Assembly (NCBI GenBank): GCA_947478805.1
Contig: CANJXQ010000015.1
Location: 1-50,156 of the forward strand
Origin: Betaproteobacteria bacterium
GTDB taxonomy: Bacteria > Pseudomonadota > Gammaproteobacteria > Burkholderiales > SG8-39
Reading direction: 5' to 3'
Length of the DNA stretch: 50,156 nucleotides
The position numbers were made by a program, and so were the translations under genes. Below the pieces are notes generated by a model that saw only the letters and a list, made by a program, of their open reading frames with translations, was not told the origin of the DNA and did not search any database. Each line of letters begins with the position of its first letter. Position 1 is the first letter of the stretch. Below, piece after piece: positions 16,980 through 25,492 of the stretch.

Positions 16980-17873
16980 TCAAGCTCCCGGCGCCGTGTC
17001 TTGCTGCGGCCTGCGCTGACGCAGCAAGGCCGTCCAGCGCACCCTGAATTCGTCGGCAAGCCCCCGCGGGAAGAACACCATCAGGGCAAGCACGATGACG
17101 CCGTACACAACCATCCTGAAGTCGCCTGCGAAGCGCAGCACCTCCGGCAGCGCCGTGAGGATGAGTGCCCCGATCACAGGGCCGTAGAAACGCTCGGTAC
17201 CCCCGACAGAAACGTAGAAGATCGAGATCAGCGCCAGGTGGAAACCGAAGTTGTCCGAATTGATGAACGACACGTAGGTCGAATACAGGCCACCGCCAAC
17301 CCCTGCGACGAATGCACCGAAGGCAAACATGCCGACCTTGATGGCCACGATATTCACGCCCGCGCAGGCTGCGGCCGTCTCGTCCTCGCGCACCGCGTTG
17401 GCTGACAACCCCAGTCGCGAACGCTCGATCCAGGCGAAGACCCCGATCGCGACCAGGACTGCGCACAGGATCTGAGGCCAGGCCGTCAGCACGTCGATCC
17501 CGCGAAATCCCAGCGTGGCATCGGGGCCGACAAGCTTCCCGCCCTTTTCAACCTGGAACTTGAAGTTGTGGAAGAAGACCCGTACGACTTCCGAAAATGC
17601 GACAGTCGCCAAGGCTAGATAGATCCCCCTGATGCGAAGGCACGGATAACCCAGCATGACGCCGATGACCGCGCACGCCGCGCCGCAAACAAGCACACCG
17701 GGCAGGAGGGGAAACCCATAGAGCGTGGTGAGCATGCCAGTGCCGTAGGCACCGATCGACCAGAAACCCACCTGCGCAAGGGAAAACTGCCCGACCTTGA
17801 GCGTGGCATAGACACTGAGCGCGAGCAGCATGTTGAGCCCGGCCAGTTCGAGGATGTTGAGTATGTAGCTCAT
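16980..17873 (-). CDS. livM: Branched-chain amino-acid-type ABC transporter permease LivM
   Basis: 297 residues from the ATG at 17873 (MSYILNILE), four bases after the livH stop; a 22-residue upstream extension is unsupported. Many hydrophobic segments are visible, including the family sequence FSLAQVGFWSIGAYG and the cytoplasmic coupling EAA-like loop in ERSRLGLSANAVREDETAAACAG. It forms the inner-membrane channel with LivH. A short C-terminal charged tail with RRPQQDT is present. Confidence 0.95.
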   Translation of the reverse strand: MSYILNILELAGLNMLLALSVYATLKVGQFSLAQVGFWSIGAYGTGMLTTLYGFPLLPGVLVCGAACAVIGVMLGYPCLRIRGIYLALATVAFSEVVRVFFHNFKFQVEKGGKLVGPDATLGFRGIDVLTAWPQILCAVLVAIGVFAWIERSRLGLSANAVREDETAAACAGVNIVAIKVGMFAFGAFVAGVGGGLYSTYVSFINSDNFGFHLALISIFYVSVGGTERFYGPVIGALILTALPEVLRFAGDFRMVVYGVIVLALMVFFPRGLADEFRVRWTALLRQRRPQQDTAPGA

Positions 17874-17877
17874 GGTT

Positions 17878-18786
17878 TCAGTCGCGCTTGGCTTCCGGGC
17901 CGGCAAACAGGCCCTGCGGTCGGACGACCAGGACCGCAAACAAGATGATGAAGAGCACCGCCTCTTTCATCGAGGCCGACACCATTCCCACGATGGCCAT
18001 CTCGATGACCCCGACAATCAGCCCGCAGATCATTGCACCCCGCAGGCTGCCAAGGCCAGCAAGAACAATGATGACGAAACCGGTAAGCAGCAGGTTCGAC
18101 CCCATGAAGGGGCCCACCGTTCCCATCGCAACGCCAATGAGACAGCCCGCTGCCCCGGCGATCGCAGACGCAACCGCAAACACCGCGATTTCCACGTGCC
18201 TGACATTGATGCCCAAAAGCCAGGACATGGTCGGATTTTCCTCCACCGAGCGAATGGCGCGACCCATGCGCGTCTTCGAGATCCACCAGTGGAGCGAGGC
18301 CATCAGGAGCACGGCGATCACGAATATCACCACGTAGACGCCGCGGATCAGCACCGGGCCAACAAAAAACACCAGGTTCTCCAAGGGTGAAGGGAACTGG
18401 GTGAATTCCGGCGAGAACTCCGGTATGCGACGGCTGAGCTGGACAAAAGCCTCCTCAAGCACGATGGTTACCGCAGCGCTCGTCACAAATGGGGCGAGCG
18501 GCGAAGCATTGCGCAAGGGTGCAAATGCAATCGTCCTGACCAGAATGCCCAGCAAGGCACCCGCGAACACTGAAATCACGAAGGACAAGGCAAGGACTGA
18601 ATAGCTCGCCTTGCCGCCCAGGCGCAGGCTGACATAGGCGCCGGCAAACGCCGCCACCATGATGGTGGCGCCGTGCGCGATATTGAGCCGGTTGAGGACC
18701 CCGAATATCAGTGTGAATCCGATCGCGACCAGCGAGTAGGTCGCGCCAAACAGCAGGCCGTTGATCAGATGCTCGAGTATCGCCAT
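17878..18786 (-). CDS. livH: Branched-chain amino-acid-type ABC transporter permease LivH
   Basis: 302 residues with about eight transmembrane segments. Family motifs visible include LINGLLFGATYSLVAIGFTLIFG at the N-terminus (residues about 6-29), the coupling-loop segment KTRMGRAIRSVEENP, and GLGSLRGAMICGLIVG near the C-terminus. It forms the permease pore together with LivM. The gene begins 56 bases after the binding-protein stop, with a small hairpin at that junction. Confidence 0.95.
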   Translation of the reverse strand: MAILEHLINGLLFGATYSLVAIGFTLIFGVLNRLNIAHGATIMVAAFAGAYVSLRLGGKASYSVLALSFVISVFAGALLGILVRTIAFAPLRNASPLAPFVTSAAVTIVLEEAFVQLSRRIPEFSPEFTQFPSPLENLVFFVGPVLIRGVYVVIFVIAVLLMASLHWWISKTRMGRAIRSVEENPTMSWLLGINVRHVEIAVFAVASAIAGAAGCLIGVAMGTVGPFMGSNLLLTGFVIIVLAGLGSLRGAMICGLIVGVIEMAIVGMVSASMKEAVLFIILFAVLVVRPQGLFAGPEAKRD

Positions 18787-18834
18787 GCGGGATTACGCGA
18801 GCATCTGATCGACTGTTGATGCGGCGACTGTCAG

Positions 18835-18851
18835 TGGCCCGATCAGGGCCA
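18835..18851 (-). other. Hairpin at the binding-protein/livH junction
   Basis: A perfect six-base-pair inverted repeat, TGGCCC and GGGCCA, with a five-base loop overlaps the stop codon of the binding-protein gene at 18843. On the minus strand it lies just before livH. Hairpins at this spot in transporter operons can stabilise the upstream part of the mRNA, raising binding protein over permease. This role is inferred. Confidence 0.4.
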
Positions 18852-20054
18852 GGCGACGAACTGGCCGTTCTTGATGGTCAGGAGCACACCGGCCTTGGGC
18901 GTGTCGCGCACGGCGTTGAATGCGATTTTCTCGCCCGTCACGCTGACGGTGGATGCCTTTGCCAGGGCATCGCGAAACTTCCTGCGATCCTCGACCAGGG
19001 TCTCCGGCGTGTTCTTGATGCCCGATTTTTCCAGCGCATCCTTGATCAGGTAGATCGCCTCATGACCATTCACGGCAAAGAGGCTGATGTCCTGCTTGTG
19101 CCGCTTCTGGTACTCGTCGGAAAATTTCTTGATGGCTGGCGAAGCAGCATCGTAGGAACCGGCCATGATCATGCCCTCCACCGCATCACCTCCCGCCTTC
19201 AGCGTCTCGACGGTGAGCTGCGAGATGCCGCCAATGAAGGCCTTCGGGTTGAGGCCGCGACGCTTGGCTTCCTTGAGGAAGTTGATGGCCGGAAGCGTAT
19301 TGGCAAGAACGTAGACCATGTCCGGGTTGGCGGCACGAATCTGGTCGACCTGGCGGGTGAAGTCGCGGTCAGACGTCACGGCATCGGTCATCGCCTTGAC
19401 TTCAATGCCCAACTTTTTCAGCGCCGGTATGATCGCCTTCTCCGCAATCGACGGGAAATAGGGGTTGTCCTTGGTGATGATGAATGCGGCGCTCTTGGCA
19501 CCGGTGCGCTTTTGCACGGCGGCGGCCACGCCCTCGACGATATCAACCTCGCTAAACGTGTTGCGGAACCCCCACTTGGAGATCTCGCTCAGCCCCGGCG
19601 CGCCGACCGCGGAGGAATGGACGACAATGGGATTGCCTTCCTTTTCCAGCTCATTGAGGTAATTGAACACCGTGAGGCCGGTGTTGGATGCCGACAGGCC
19701 CTTGATCATCAATACCCGGTCGTCGGTGAGCATCTTCTTCAACAACAGGATCGACTGCGCAGGATCGCCGCCGGCATCATAACCGCCCGGGGCGGGAGTC
19801 ACGGCTATCCTGACCTTGCGCCCGTCGATGGTCACGCCACCCGCTGCATTGATTTCGTCGATGGCAATGGCCGAGCCCCAGAGACCGGGCAATCCGTACG
19901 GCGCAAATGTACCGGTTTGCGACTCAAGCATGCCGATACGCACCGTTCCCTCGCCCTGAAACGCCAGCGCCGGGGTGGCGGCAGCAAGCAGTATCGATAA
20001 TGCGGCACCACGCCTCAAGAACCGGGCGATCTTGCCAGGATGACGACTGTTCAT
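18843..20054 (-). CDS. Branched-chain amino-acid-type ABC transporter substrate-binding protein
   Basis: 403 residues from the ATG at 20054, which has AGGAGGAAAGCA directly upstream; a frame to 20147 is not supported. Signal peptide ends PALA-FQ near residue 32. LivK-like type I fold: VRIGMLESQTGTFAPYG, AIDEINAAGGVTIDG (about 65-79), the repeated AFIITKDNPYF segment, and FAVNGHEAIYLIKDAL near the C-terminus. It is the likely first gene of the minus-strand operon reaching to 10510, and the primary receptor for LivHMGF. The ligand is unknown; the adjacent ligase, thiolase and DUF35 genes point to a carboxylic acid. Confidence 0.93.
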   Translation of the reverse strand: MNSRHPGKIARFLRRGAALSILLAAATPALAFQGEGTVRIGMLESQTGTFAPYGLPGLWGSAIAIDEINAAGGVTIDGRKVRIAVTPAPGGYDAGGDPAQSILLLKKMLTDDRVLMIKGLSASNTGLTVFNYLNELEKEGNPIVVHSSAVGAPGLSEISKWGFRNTFSEVDIVEGVAAAVQKRTGAKSAAFIITKDNPYFPSIAEKAIIPALKKLGIEVKAMTDAVTSDRDFTRQVDQIRAANPDMVYVLANTLPAINFLKEAKRRGLNPKAFIGGISQLTVETLKAGGDAVEGMIMAGSYDAASPAIKKFSDEYQKRHKQDISLFAVNGHEAIYLIKDALEKSGIKNTPETLVEDRRKFRDALAKASTVSVTGEKIAFNAVRDTPKAGVLLTIKNGQFVAWP

Positions 20055-20246
20055 TGCTTTCCTCCTCGGGAATTGCCGCGCCAATCGCGGCGATGTATGG
20101 GTAGAGCAGAAGCTGGAACGGCGCGAAAGATTATCACGCAGGTTCACGCGTCACAAGGGAATGCACTGCAACGAAGAGTGGGGTGAAACTTGCCGGGTAC
20201 CTCGGAGGGCTTGCGGGACCTCGCAGAAGATTCACGATCCCGCTGC

Positions 20247-20275
20247 TTGTAGTCGGTCACCGTATCTTGTCTAAT
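20247..20275 (+). promoter_or_regulatory. Candidate sigma-70 promoter for the FMN reductase pair
   Basis: TTGTAG at 20247-20252, a 17-base spacer and TCTAAT at 20270-20275. It would give a leader of about 30 bases before the ATG at 20311. Both hexamers match the consensus well for a high-GC genome, but this is a pattern match only. The 20055-20310 gap separates the liv operon and this unit, which diverge, and shows no other feature. Confidence 0.4.
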
Positions 20276-20310
20276 TGACGAGGTCAGGTATTCACCAGGA
20301 CAGGAGCACC

Positions 20311-20937
20311 ATGCGCGCAGGCGGAACTAAACCCAGCATCGTGCTGATCGGCGGCACCACGCGCGCCGGATCGACCACCGAAAGTGCGCTGCGCTTTACG
20401 GCCCGCATCATTGAAGAGCTTGGTGGGCGCGCCGAAATATTCGCTGGATCGGCAATCGATCTGCCGATGTTCGCCCCCGAAAACCCGGATCGCACGCCCA
20501 TGGCCCGAAAGATCGTCGAAGCGCTGCGCGGTTGCGACGGCATCATCATTGCAAGTGCGGGGTACCATGGCGCCCTGTCCGGCATGATCAAGAATGTGCT
20601 CGATTACGCCGAAGACCTGTCGAAAGATCCTTCACCCTACTTCAACGGTCGCGTTGTGGGACTGATCGGCGCGGCCAGAACCCCGCGTGACCTGGGGACT
20701 GTCCTCATGTCGCTGCGCTCGGTGGTCCACGCATTGCGCGGATGGCCTACACCGCTGGGCGTCGCCATCGATGCCAAGGTGCCTGCCTTCGATGCCGACG
20801 GCAACTGCAAGTCGCCCGAACTGGCCAACCAATTGCGCCTGCTCGCCCAGCAAGTCATGGAGTTCGCCGGCAAGCGTGCCCTGCTGGAACGCGCTTTCAC
20901 GCGCCTTCATGATGCCGACTACCTGGCATGGGCCTGA
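20311..20937 (+). CDS. NAD(P)H-dependent FMN reductase, first copy
   Basis: 208 residues from the ATG at 20311, with CAGGAG seven bases upstream. Flavodoxin-like fold of the NADPH-dependent FMN reductase family: phosphate-binding loop GGTTRAGSTTE near 15-25, CDGIIIASAGYHGALSG in the flavin-contact strand, and the NVLDYAEDL helix. Such enzymes reduce FMN with NAD(P)H and often feed a separate monooxygenase. It precedes a paralogous gene by one base, and the two very likely form one transcription unit. A plausible recipient is the luciferase-like monooxygenase at 25493. Confidence 0.88.
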   Translation: MRAGGTKPSIVLIGGTTRAGSTTESALRFTARIIEELGGRAEIFAGSAIDLPMFAPENPDRTPMARKIVEALRGCDGIIIASAGYHGALSGMIKNVLDYAEDLSKDPSPYFNGRVVGLIGAARTPRDLGTVLMSLRSVVHALRGWPTPLGVAIDAKVPAFDADGNCKSPELANQLRLLAQQVMEFAGKRALLERAFTRLHDADYLAWA

Positions 20938-20938
20938 A

Positions 20939-21541
20939 ATGGACAAGGCAGTGAAGTTCCAACCCTTTGTCGTGGGCATCGGCGGAACGACGCGCGCCGG
21001 ATCCTCGACTGAAAAAGCACTGAACTATCTCGGCCACCAGGTAGAACGCCTCGGCGGGCGTTGGACCATGTTCGCCGGGCCTCAATTGCTGTTTCCGACC
21101 TACAGCCTTGACCATGCTGTGCGTGAACCCACGGCGCAGAAGATGGTCGAGGCCATGCGTACCTGCGACGCCATGGTGATCGCCAGTCCTGGTTATCACG
21201 GCTCGTTTTCCGGCCTGATCAAGAATGCCCTGGACTATGCCGAGGATTTGCACGATGACCCGCGCCCCTACCTTTCCGGACGCGCGGTGGGTTGCATCGC
21301 CGCGGGACTCGGATGGCAGGCCATCGGGACGACCTTGGCGAATCTGCGAACCGTCGTGCATGCGCTGGGGGCCTGGCCCACCCCCATGGGCGTGGCCATG
21401 AATACGGCGCAAAAAGTCTTCGGGGACTCAGGGGAGGTGGTGAACCCGGAAGTTCGCGAAGAACTCGATACCCTGGCATCCCAGCTCGTCGAATTCTCCC
21501 TGATGCGGCATGCTTACATGGCGAAATCCGCTTCCGGTTGA
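20939..21541 (+). CDS. NAD(P)H-dependent FMN reductase, second copy
   Basis: 200 residues from the ATG at 20939, one base after the first reductase stop. It is clearly a paralogue: GGTTRAGSSTE, VIASPGYHGSFSGLIKNALDYAEDL and WPTPMGVA repeat the first copy's motifs at the same spacing. The two differ through much of the rest, so the duplication is old or selection has separated them. A heterodimer or two cofactor specificities are possible. A long upstream extension in this frame is the first gene read out of frame. It ends 47 bases from the stop of a convergent acyl-CoA ligase gene. Confidence 0.88.
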   Translation: MDKAVKFQPFVVGIGGTTRAGSSTEKALNYLGHQVERLGGRWTMFAGPQLLFPTYSLDHAVREPTAQKMVEAMRTCDAMVIASPGYHGSFSGLIKNALDYAEDLHDDPRPYLSGRAVGCIAAGLGWQAIGTTLANLRTVVHALGAWPTPMGVAMNTAQKVFGDSGEVVNPEVREELDTLASQLVEFSLMRHAYMAKSASG

Positions 21542-21588
21542 TCGCCCCACCGCGGCGCTAGTCCCTCATCACCAGGCGCAAACGGATA

Positions 21589-23193
21589 TCAAGTGCCGAT
21601 CATCACCTTGGTCGTGCTGTCCCAGCAACGACCGATCCCACGTGCCCGCAGCTCATGCCGCGCAATCTCGTTCTTGGTCATGGTGCGAGGAAAGCCATCG
21701 ACGAACTCCACATAACGCGGCACCTTGAAGAAGGCGATACGTTCCTTCCAGTAATCGATGAGCACCATCGGGTCGACGCTTGCCTGCCCCGGCTTCAGGT
21801 GCACATACGCCTTGATGTCCTCCTCACCCAGCTCCGAAGGTACCCCGACGATTGCACAGTCGAGCACTGCAGGGTGGCTGGTGATGGCCTTCTCAACCTC
21901 GAACGCAGAAACGTTCTCACCGCGTCGCCGCACCCAGTGCGCTTCGCGGCCGACAAAGTAGAGATAGCCGTCCTCGTCCAGGCGACCGATGTCACCCGAG
22001 TGGTACCAGAAGTTCTTCCAGGCGGCGATGGTTTCTTCCGGCTTGTTCACGTAGCGCATCATCGTCGTGTTGAACGTGTTGGGGCGCAACAATATCTGTC
22101 CGGGCGTGCCGGGCGGAACCGGGTTGTCATCCGGGTCGACGATGCGCACATCGGCCCAGCCATGCGTGCGCCCGCAGCTGCCGGCGCGGCGATCATGCAT
22201 TCGCTCGCTGCAGATGAGGACGCCCATCTCCGTCATGGAATACACCTCCAACAGGGTGACGCCGAAGCGCTGCTCGAATCCGTCACGCACTTCGCGCCTG
22301 ATCTGGCCCGAAGCAATGCCGATGCCAACGCGCATGCGGTGTTCGCGATCGAGCGGTGATCCCGGCCGATTCATCAAAGCAGCAATCATGGTCCCGATCG
22401 GATCGATGACGGTGGCGCCATATTTGCGCGCCGTGTCGAGGTAACGTGTCACGCTGAACCACTTCTCCATGACACCGGTCATGCCGTGATAGAGCGGCCC
22501 TGTCACGCCGAACTGCTGTCCGCCGATGTGAAAGAAATGCGAATTGGCGAAGCCCACATCGTCAGACGTCACCTGTGCAATTTCGCCGTAGCGGATCGCA
22601 GCCGCCATGAAATAAAGATGCGAGGCCAGCACCGCTTTGGGCATGCTGGTGCTGCCGCCGGTGTAGATGATGGCCGCGGGGTCGGTGGGTCGCACTTCGG
22701 CATCCGGCATCTGGCTGCTCGCACCCAGCAGGCGATCGAACGGGAGCGCCTTCCCGCCCTGTACCGCGCTCACCGCGCCGTACACGAATAGCTGGAGGCT
22801 GCGCTTGAGCCCGGCCTGGCAGGCGTTGTAGGCCGGCGCCAATTCCTCGTCGAGGATCAACATGGTCGCGCCGCTGTCATTCAGGCTGTAGGCAAGGTCA
22901 TCCTTCACCAGCGACACGTTCAGAGGCGCATAGATCGCACCGATCTTGGCACAGCCGAACCAGATCAGCGCCTGCGCCACCGAGTTGTACATGAATGTAG
23001 CAACCACATCACCCTTGCGAATGCCGAATTCCAGCAGGCGATTGGCGACTTCATTGGAGCGGCTGTGGGCTTCGGCGTAGGTCAGCACCTCATCGCGGCA
23101 GATCAGGAAGGGTTTCTTGCCGTTGGCGCTGCGAAGTTGCACCAGATCGCGCAGCGTCAGGGCATGGGGTTCATAGTCAAGGATTTTCAGCAT
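21589..23193 (-). CDS. AMP-dependent acyl-CoA ligase with atypical P-loop
   Basis: 534 residues from the ATG at 23193; a GTG at 23244 would overlap the preceding gene. ANL superfamily fold: EVYSMTEMG, HSGDIGRLDEDGY and the RRRGENVSAFEVE hinge. The phosphate loop reads YTGGSTSMPKA at 177-187 where most relatives have SGTTGxPKG, so several Gly/Thr positions differ. The C-terminal catalytic Lys is probably the one in MTKNEIARHEL. Architecture resembles crotonobetaine/carnitine-type CoA ligases. It lies 22 bases behind the hot-dog dehydratase gene and is presumably co-transcribed with it. Confidence 0.87.
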   Translation of the reverse strand: MLKILDYEPHALTLRDLVQLRSANGKKPFLICRDEVLTYAEAHSRSNEVANRLLEFGIRKGDVVATFMYNSVAQALIWFGCAKIGAIYAPLNVSLVKDDLAYSLNDSGATMLILDEELAPAYNACQAGLKRSLQLFVYGAVSAVQGGKALPFDRLLGASSQMPDAEVRPTDPAAIIYTGGSTSMPKAVLASHLYFMAAAIRYGEIAQVTSDDVGFANSHFFHIGGQQFGVTGPLYHGMTGVMEKWFSVTRYLDTARKYGATVIDPIGTMIAALMNRPGSPLDREHRMRVGIGIASGQIRREVRDGFEQRFGVTLLEVYSMTEMGVLICSERMHDRRAGSCGRTHGWADVRIVDPDDNPVPPGTPGQILLRPNTFNTTMMRYVNKPEETIAAWKNFWYHSGDIGRLDEDGYLYFVGREAHWVRRRGENVSAFEVEKAITSHPAVLDCAIVGVPSELGEEDIKAYVHLKPGQASVDPMVLIDYWKERIAFFKVPRYVEFVDGFPRTMTKNEIARHELRARGIGRCWDSTTKVMIGT

Positions 23194-23215
23194 GTCGGTA
23201 CCGAAGAAAGGTTTA

Positions 23216-24367
23216 TCAGGGCTTGAGGGGCAGTTGCACGGCACCGTGCTCGCGCGAAGGCAACGCTACGGTCGCGTTTCCGAGCGCAGACTGCGCACCA
23301 ACCTGGTTGATGGCTTCCAGGTCCAGGTCCACCATGCAACTGCCGTCGCGGACTTCCTTGCCGGTGATCTTTGCGCGCCACCACAGCGTGTCGCCCACCA
23401 TGTTCGGCCGCCGCACGGAAACGTTCAGCCTGTGGAGAAACCCGTGATCGCCGATCCAATTGGTCAGCATGTGTTGTGCCCATGAGATGCGCTGGGGGCC
23501 GATGTCGTAGGCGCCTCCCATCCCGACGTCGCGCCCCGTGGTCGCTTCCAGGTGCCCGCGACCCGCCGCTTCCTTGGTGCCCGTCGCCTCGTTGACGTGA
23601 TAGTCGGCATGGCGCTGCCGATAGCGGATCGCGTCACCATGCACGCCGCCATAGGGCTGCGCGCCCTGCTGGCCCGAATACCATGCCATGACGTCAATGA
23701 TGCTCAGCGGCCCCCTGACAACCGGTGGAATGCTGTTACCCACCGCCACATCCTCCCAATAGAGCGGCTTGTCGCCGGTGCGCGGCTCGGCGAGCACCTG
23801 GTTCTCGATGTCCTCGATTTCCGCTGCCGTGTATTTGTGCGGCGGGACCGCTTCCGCAACCTTGCCACCACGCGCCTCGGTCAGCTTGTCGCCGCGCGGG
23901 GTGCGCGCGCAGTGGCCGATGGCTATGGCAACCAACCGCTCGTGCTGGTTGTAATAACGCACCTCGCCCGATTGCAGCACCCACAACGGGAAACGTCGTC
24001 CAGACTTTCGCTCCTGGCGCAGCAGCCTGGCCTCGACGCGGAAACTGTCGTTGAGACGGATCGGCTCGAACCAGGTCCAGTCCGTTCCGGCATAGACCCA
24101 CTGAACGCCCTGCAGCTTCGGGGCAACGATGGTGCTGTCCACCGCATAGAGAATGCAAGGTGGCGCGAGATTCGTTTTCCAGATTGAGGAGGCCCCGTAA
24201 TCACGATCGAGCCACAAGGGGTTGTTGTCGCCAATGCCCCATGCGAAGTGCCGGATCGTATCCCGCGAAGCCGTCTCTATCCACTGCATGCGCTCGCGTC
24301 GCAGCGGCACGCCGATCAGCGTCGCCGCCTCGGCGATTTTTTCTTCGGTAATCGTTCCCCAGCTCAC
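23216..24367 (-). CDS. Two-domain hot-dog (MaoC/FAS1-like) acyl-CoA dehydratase
   Basis: 383 residues, starting at GTG (24367) with GGGGAG upstream. Two hot-dog halves are visible. The N-terminal half has GDNNPLWLD (46-54), matching the acidic/His position of hydratases but with Trp in place of the usual His. The C-terminal half carries YSGQQGAQPYGG and HMLTNWIGDHGFLHRLNV. FAS1-like dehydratase proteins hydrate or dehydrate long or branched enoyl-CoAs. The catalytic residues are not fully conventional, so substrate or direction may differ. It pairs with the ligase downstream, forming a two-gene unit. Confidence 0.82.
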   Translation of the reverse strand: MSWGTITEEKIAEAATLIGVPLRRERMQWIETASRDTIRHFAWGIGDNNPLWLDRDYGASSIWKTNLAPPCILYAVDSTIVAPKLQGVQWVYAGTDWTWFEPIRLNDSFRVEARLLRQERKSGRRFPLWVLQSGEVRYYNQHERLVAIAIGHCARTPRGDKLTEARGGKVAEAVPPHKYTAAEIEDIENQVLAEPRTGDKPLYWEDVAVGNSIPPVVRGPLSIIDVMAWYSGQQGAQPYGGVHGDAIRYRQRHADYHVNEATGTKEAAGRGHLEATTGRDVGMGGAYDIGPQRISWAQHMLTNWIGDHGFLHRLNVSVRRPNMVGDTLWWRAKITGKEVRDGSCMVDLDLEAINQVGAQSALGNATVALPSREHGAVQLPLKP

Positions 24368-24473
24368 AGGCTCTCCCCCCTCATTCCCATGCCGCGCGGC
24401 ACTCTTGCCCGAACGGACCTCATGGCAATCATGATGCGTGCGCTAACCGCGTAACTACCAATTCAAGCAGGGC

Positions 24474-24502
24474 ATTCTGATGTTATTGTAGTATAGCGTC
24501 AA
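24474..24502 (-). promoter_or_regulatory. Candidate promoter for the dehydratase-ligase unit
   Basis: Read on the minus strand, TTGACG (24502-24497) and CAGAAT (24479-24474) are 17 bases apart. It would drive the GTG-started gene at 24367 with a leader of about 100 bases. The 24368-24545 gap is locally AT-rich around 24480-24530 and must also hold the plus-strand promoter for the cupin gene, of which I see no clear version. Confidence 0.35.
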
Positions 24503-24545
24503 CACCGCTGTAGACTAGAAAACACCAGTCCGGGATACCGAGATC

Positions 24546-25331
24546 ATGGGCCATGTGAGCATCGTGAGCGTTGATGAAGTCGGTCCACAAGCATTTCCAG
24601 ATCTGACCGGGATAACTTCCCAAGGCAACGTTCAATCACGAGCGATCATCACTGGTCTGGAACGGCCGCTCTGGTTGTGGATGCACGAGTTGATGCCCGG
24701 CGCGAGTATTCGCTGGGATACCCCGGACGTCGGACACGTTCTCCATGTTTGGAAGGGCGGCGTCACCGCCGACGGTCAAGCTTCGGGATCAGATGCAGTG
24801 ATCTGCATCGAGCACAAGGCCCATGCAGTGATTGAAGCCGGCGAATATGGCGCGACACTCTTGCACTACCACCGTCGTATTCCACACCCCACCCAGGGTT
24901 CGCGTCCTGGTGGCCATGTACACGTGTCCGGCAAGGACGGCCTCCTCAAAGTAAGGAATGAGGAATACGACGTGACCACGACATTCTGGCTCGACTCGCG
25001 GTGCCCCAACTGCGAGTTGTGGTTGCACAAATCCGACATCGTGAACCCGCGCCCACAGAGCCTCCCCCACTTTCACCCCGAGGATGAAATCATCTTTGTC
25101 GTGAAAGGCGGAATGATTGTCGGGCGCCGCATCCTCAAGCCCGGAACGGCATTGGCCGTGGACGCGAATACGACCTATGCTTTCGGCGTGGACAAGGGCG
25201 GCCTGGCGTTCACCAACTTCCGCCCCACCGAGCCGCACTTTGTCATGATGTCGCGCGACGGGCCAAAACATGCGCCTTACAATGAGCGTGAGCAAATGAG
25301 TATCGGCACAGTTGTCTCAAGAGGGGCGTAG
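24546..25331 (+). CDS. Double cupin domain protein
   Basis: 261 residues. Two cupin halves are visible. The N-terminal half has a strand pattern with HVLHVWKGG; the C-terminal half carries a classical metal motif, LPHFHPEDEIIFVVKGG (H-x-H-x3-E then Gly). Related bicupins include dioxygenases, isomerases and non-catalytic sensors. A metal-binding enzyme seems likely from the second motif; the N-terminal half lacks the full H-x-H set. The gene is divergent from the dehydratase and 161 bases ahead of the luciferase-like monooxygenase on the same strand, so it may open that operon. Function is unassigned. Confidence 0.82.
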   Translation: MGHVSIVSVDEVGPQAFPDLTGITSQGNVQSRAIITGLERPLWLWMHELMPGASIRWDTPDVGHVLHVWKGGVTADGQASGSDAVICIEHKAHAVIEAGEYGATLLHYHRRIPHPTQGSRPGGHVHVSGKDGLLKVRNEEYDVTTTFWLDSRCPNCELWLHKSDIVNPRPQSLPHFHPEDEIIFVVKGGMIVGRRILKPGTALAVDANTTYAFGVDKGGLAFTNFRPTEPHFVMMSRDGPKHAPYNEREQMSIGTVVSRGA

Positions 25332-25492
25332 AAAACCCGTCCGGCCTAATCGATGATCGGGTAATATTTCCAAGCAACTGGCTCCAGTTCAAATAATTCT
25401 CCAAAACGCGGACCAGGCAACCTAAAGACGATGCGCCGCAGGCAATGCGATGCCTTGAGCAAATTTGAATCAACCTAAAGAGGACGAGGCCC

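Noticed and set aside
16975-17466. N-terminal extension of livG into livM
   Set aside because: These codons are livM read out of frame; the LivG motif begins at the ATG at 16974, directly behind the livM stop.
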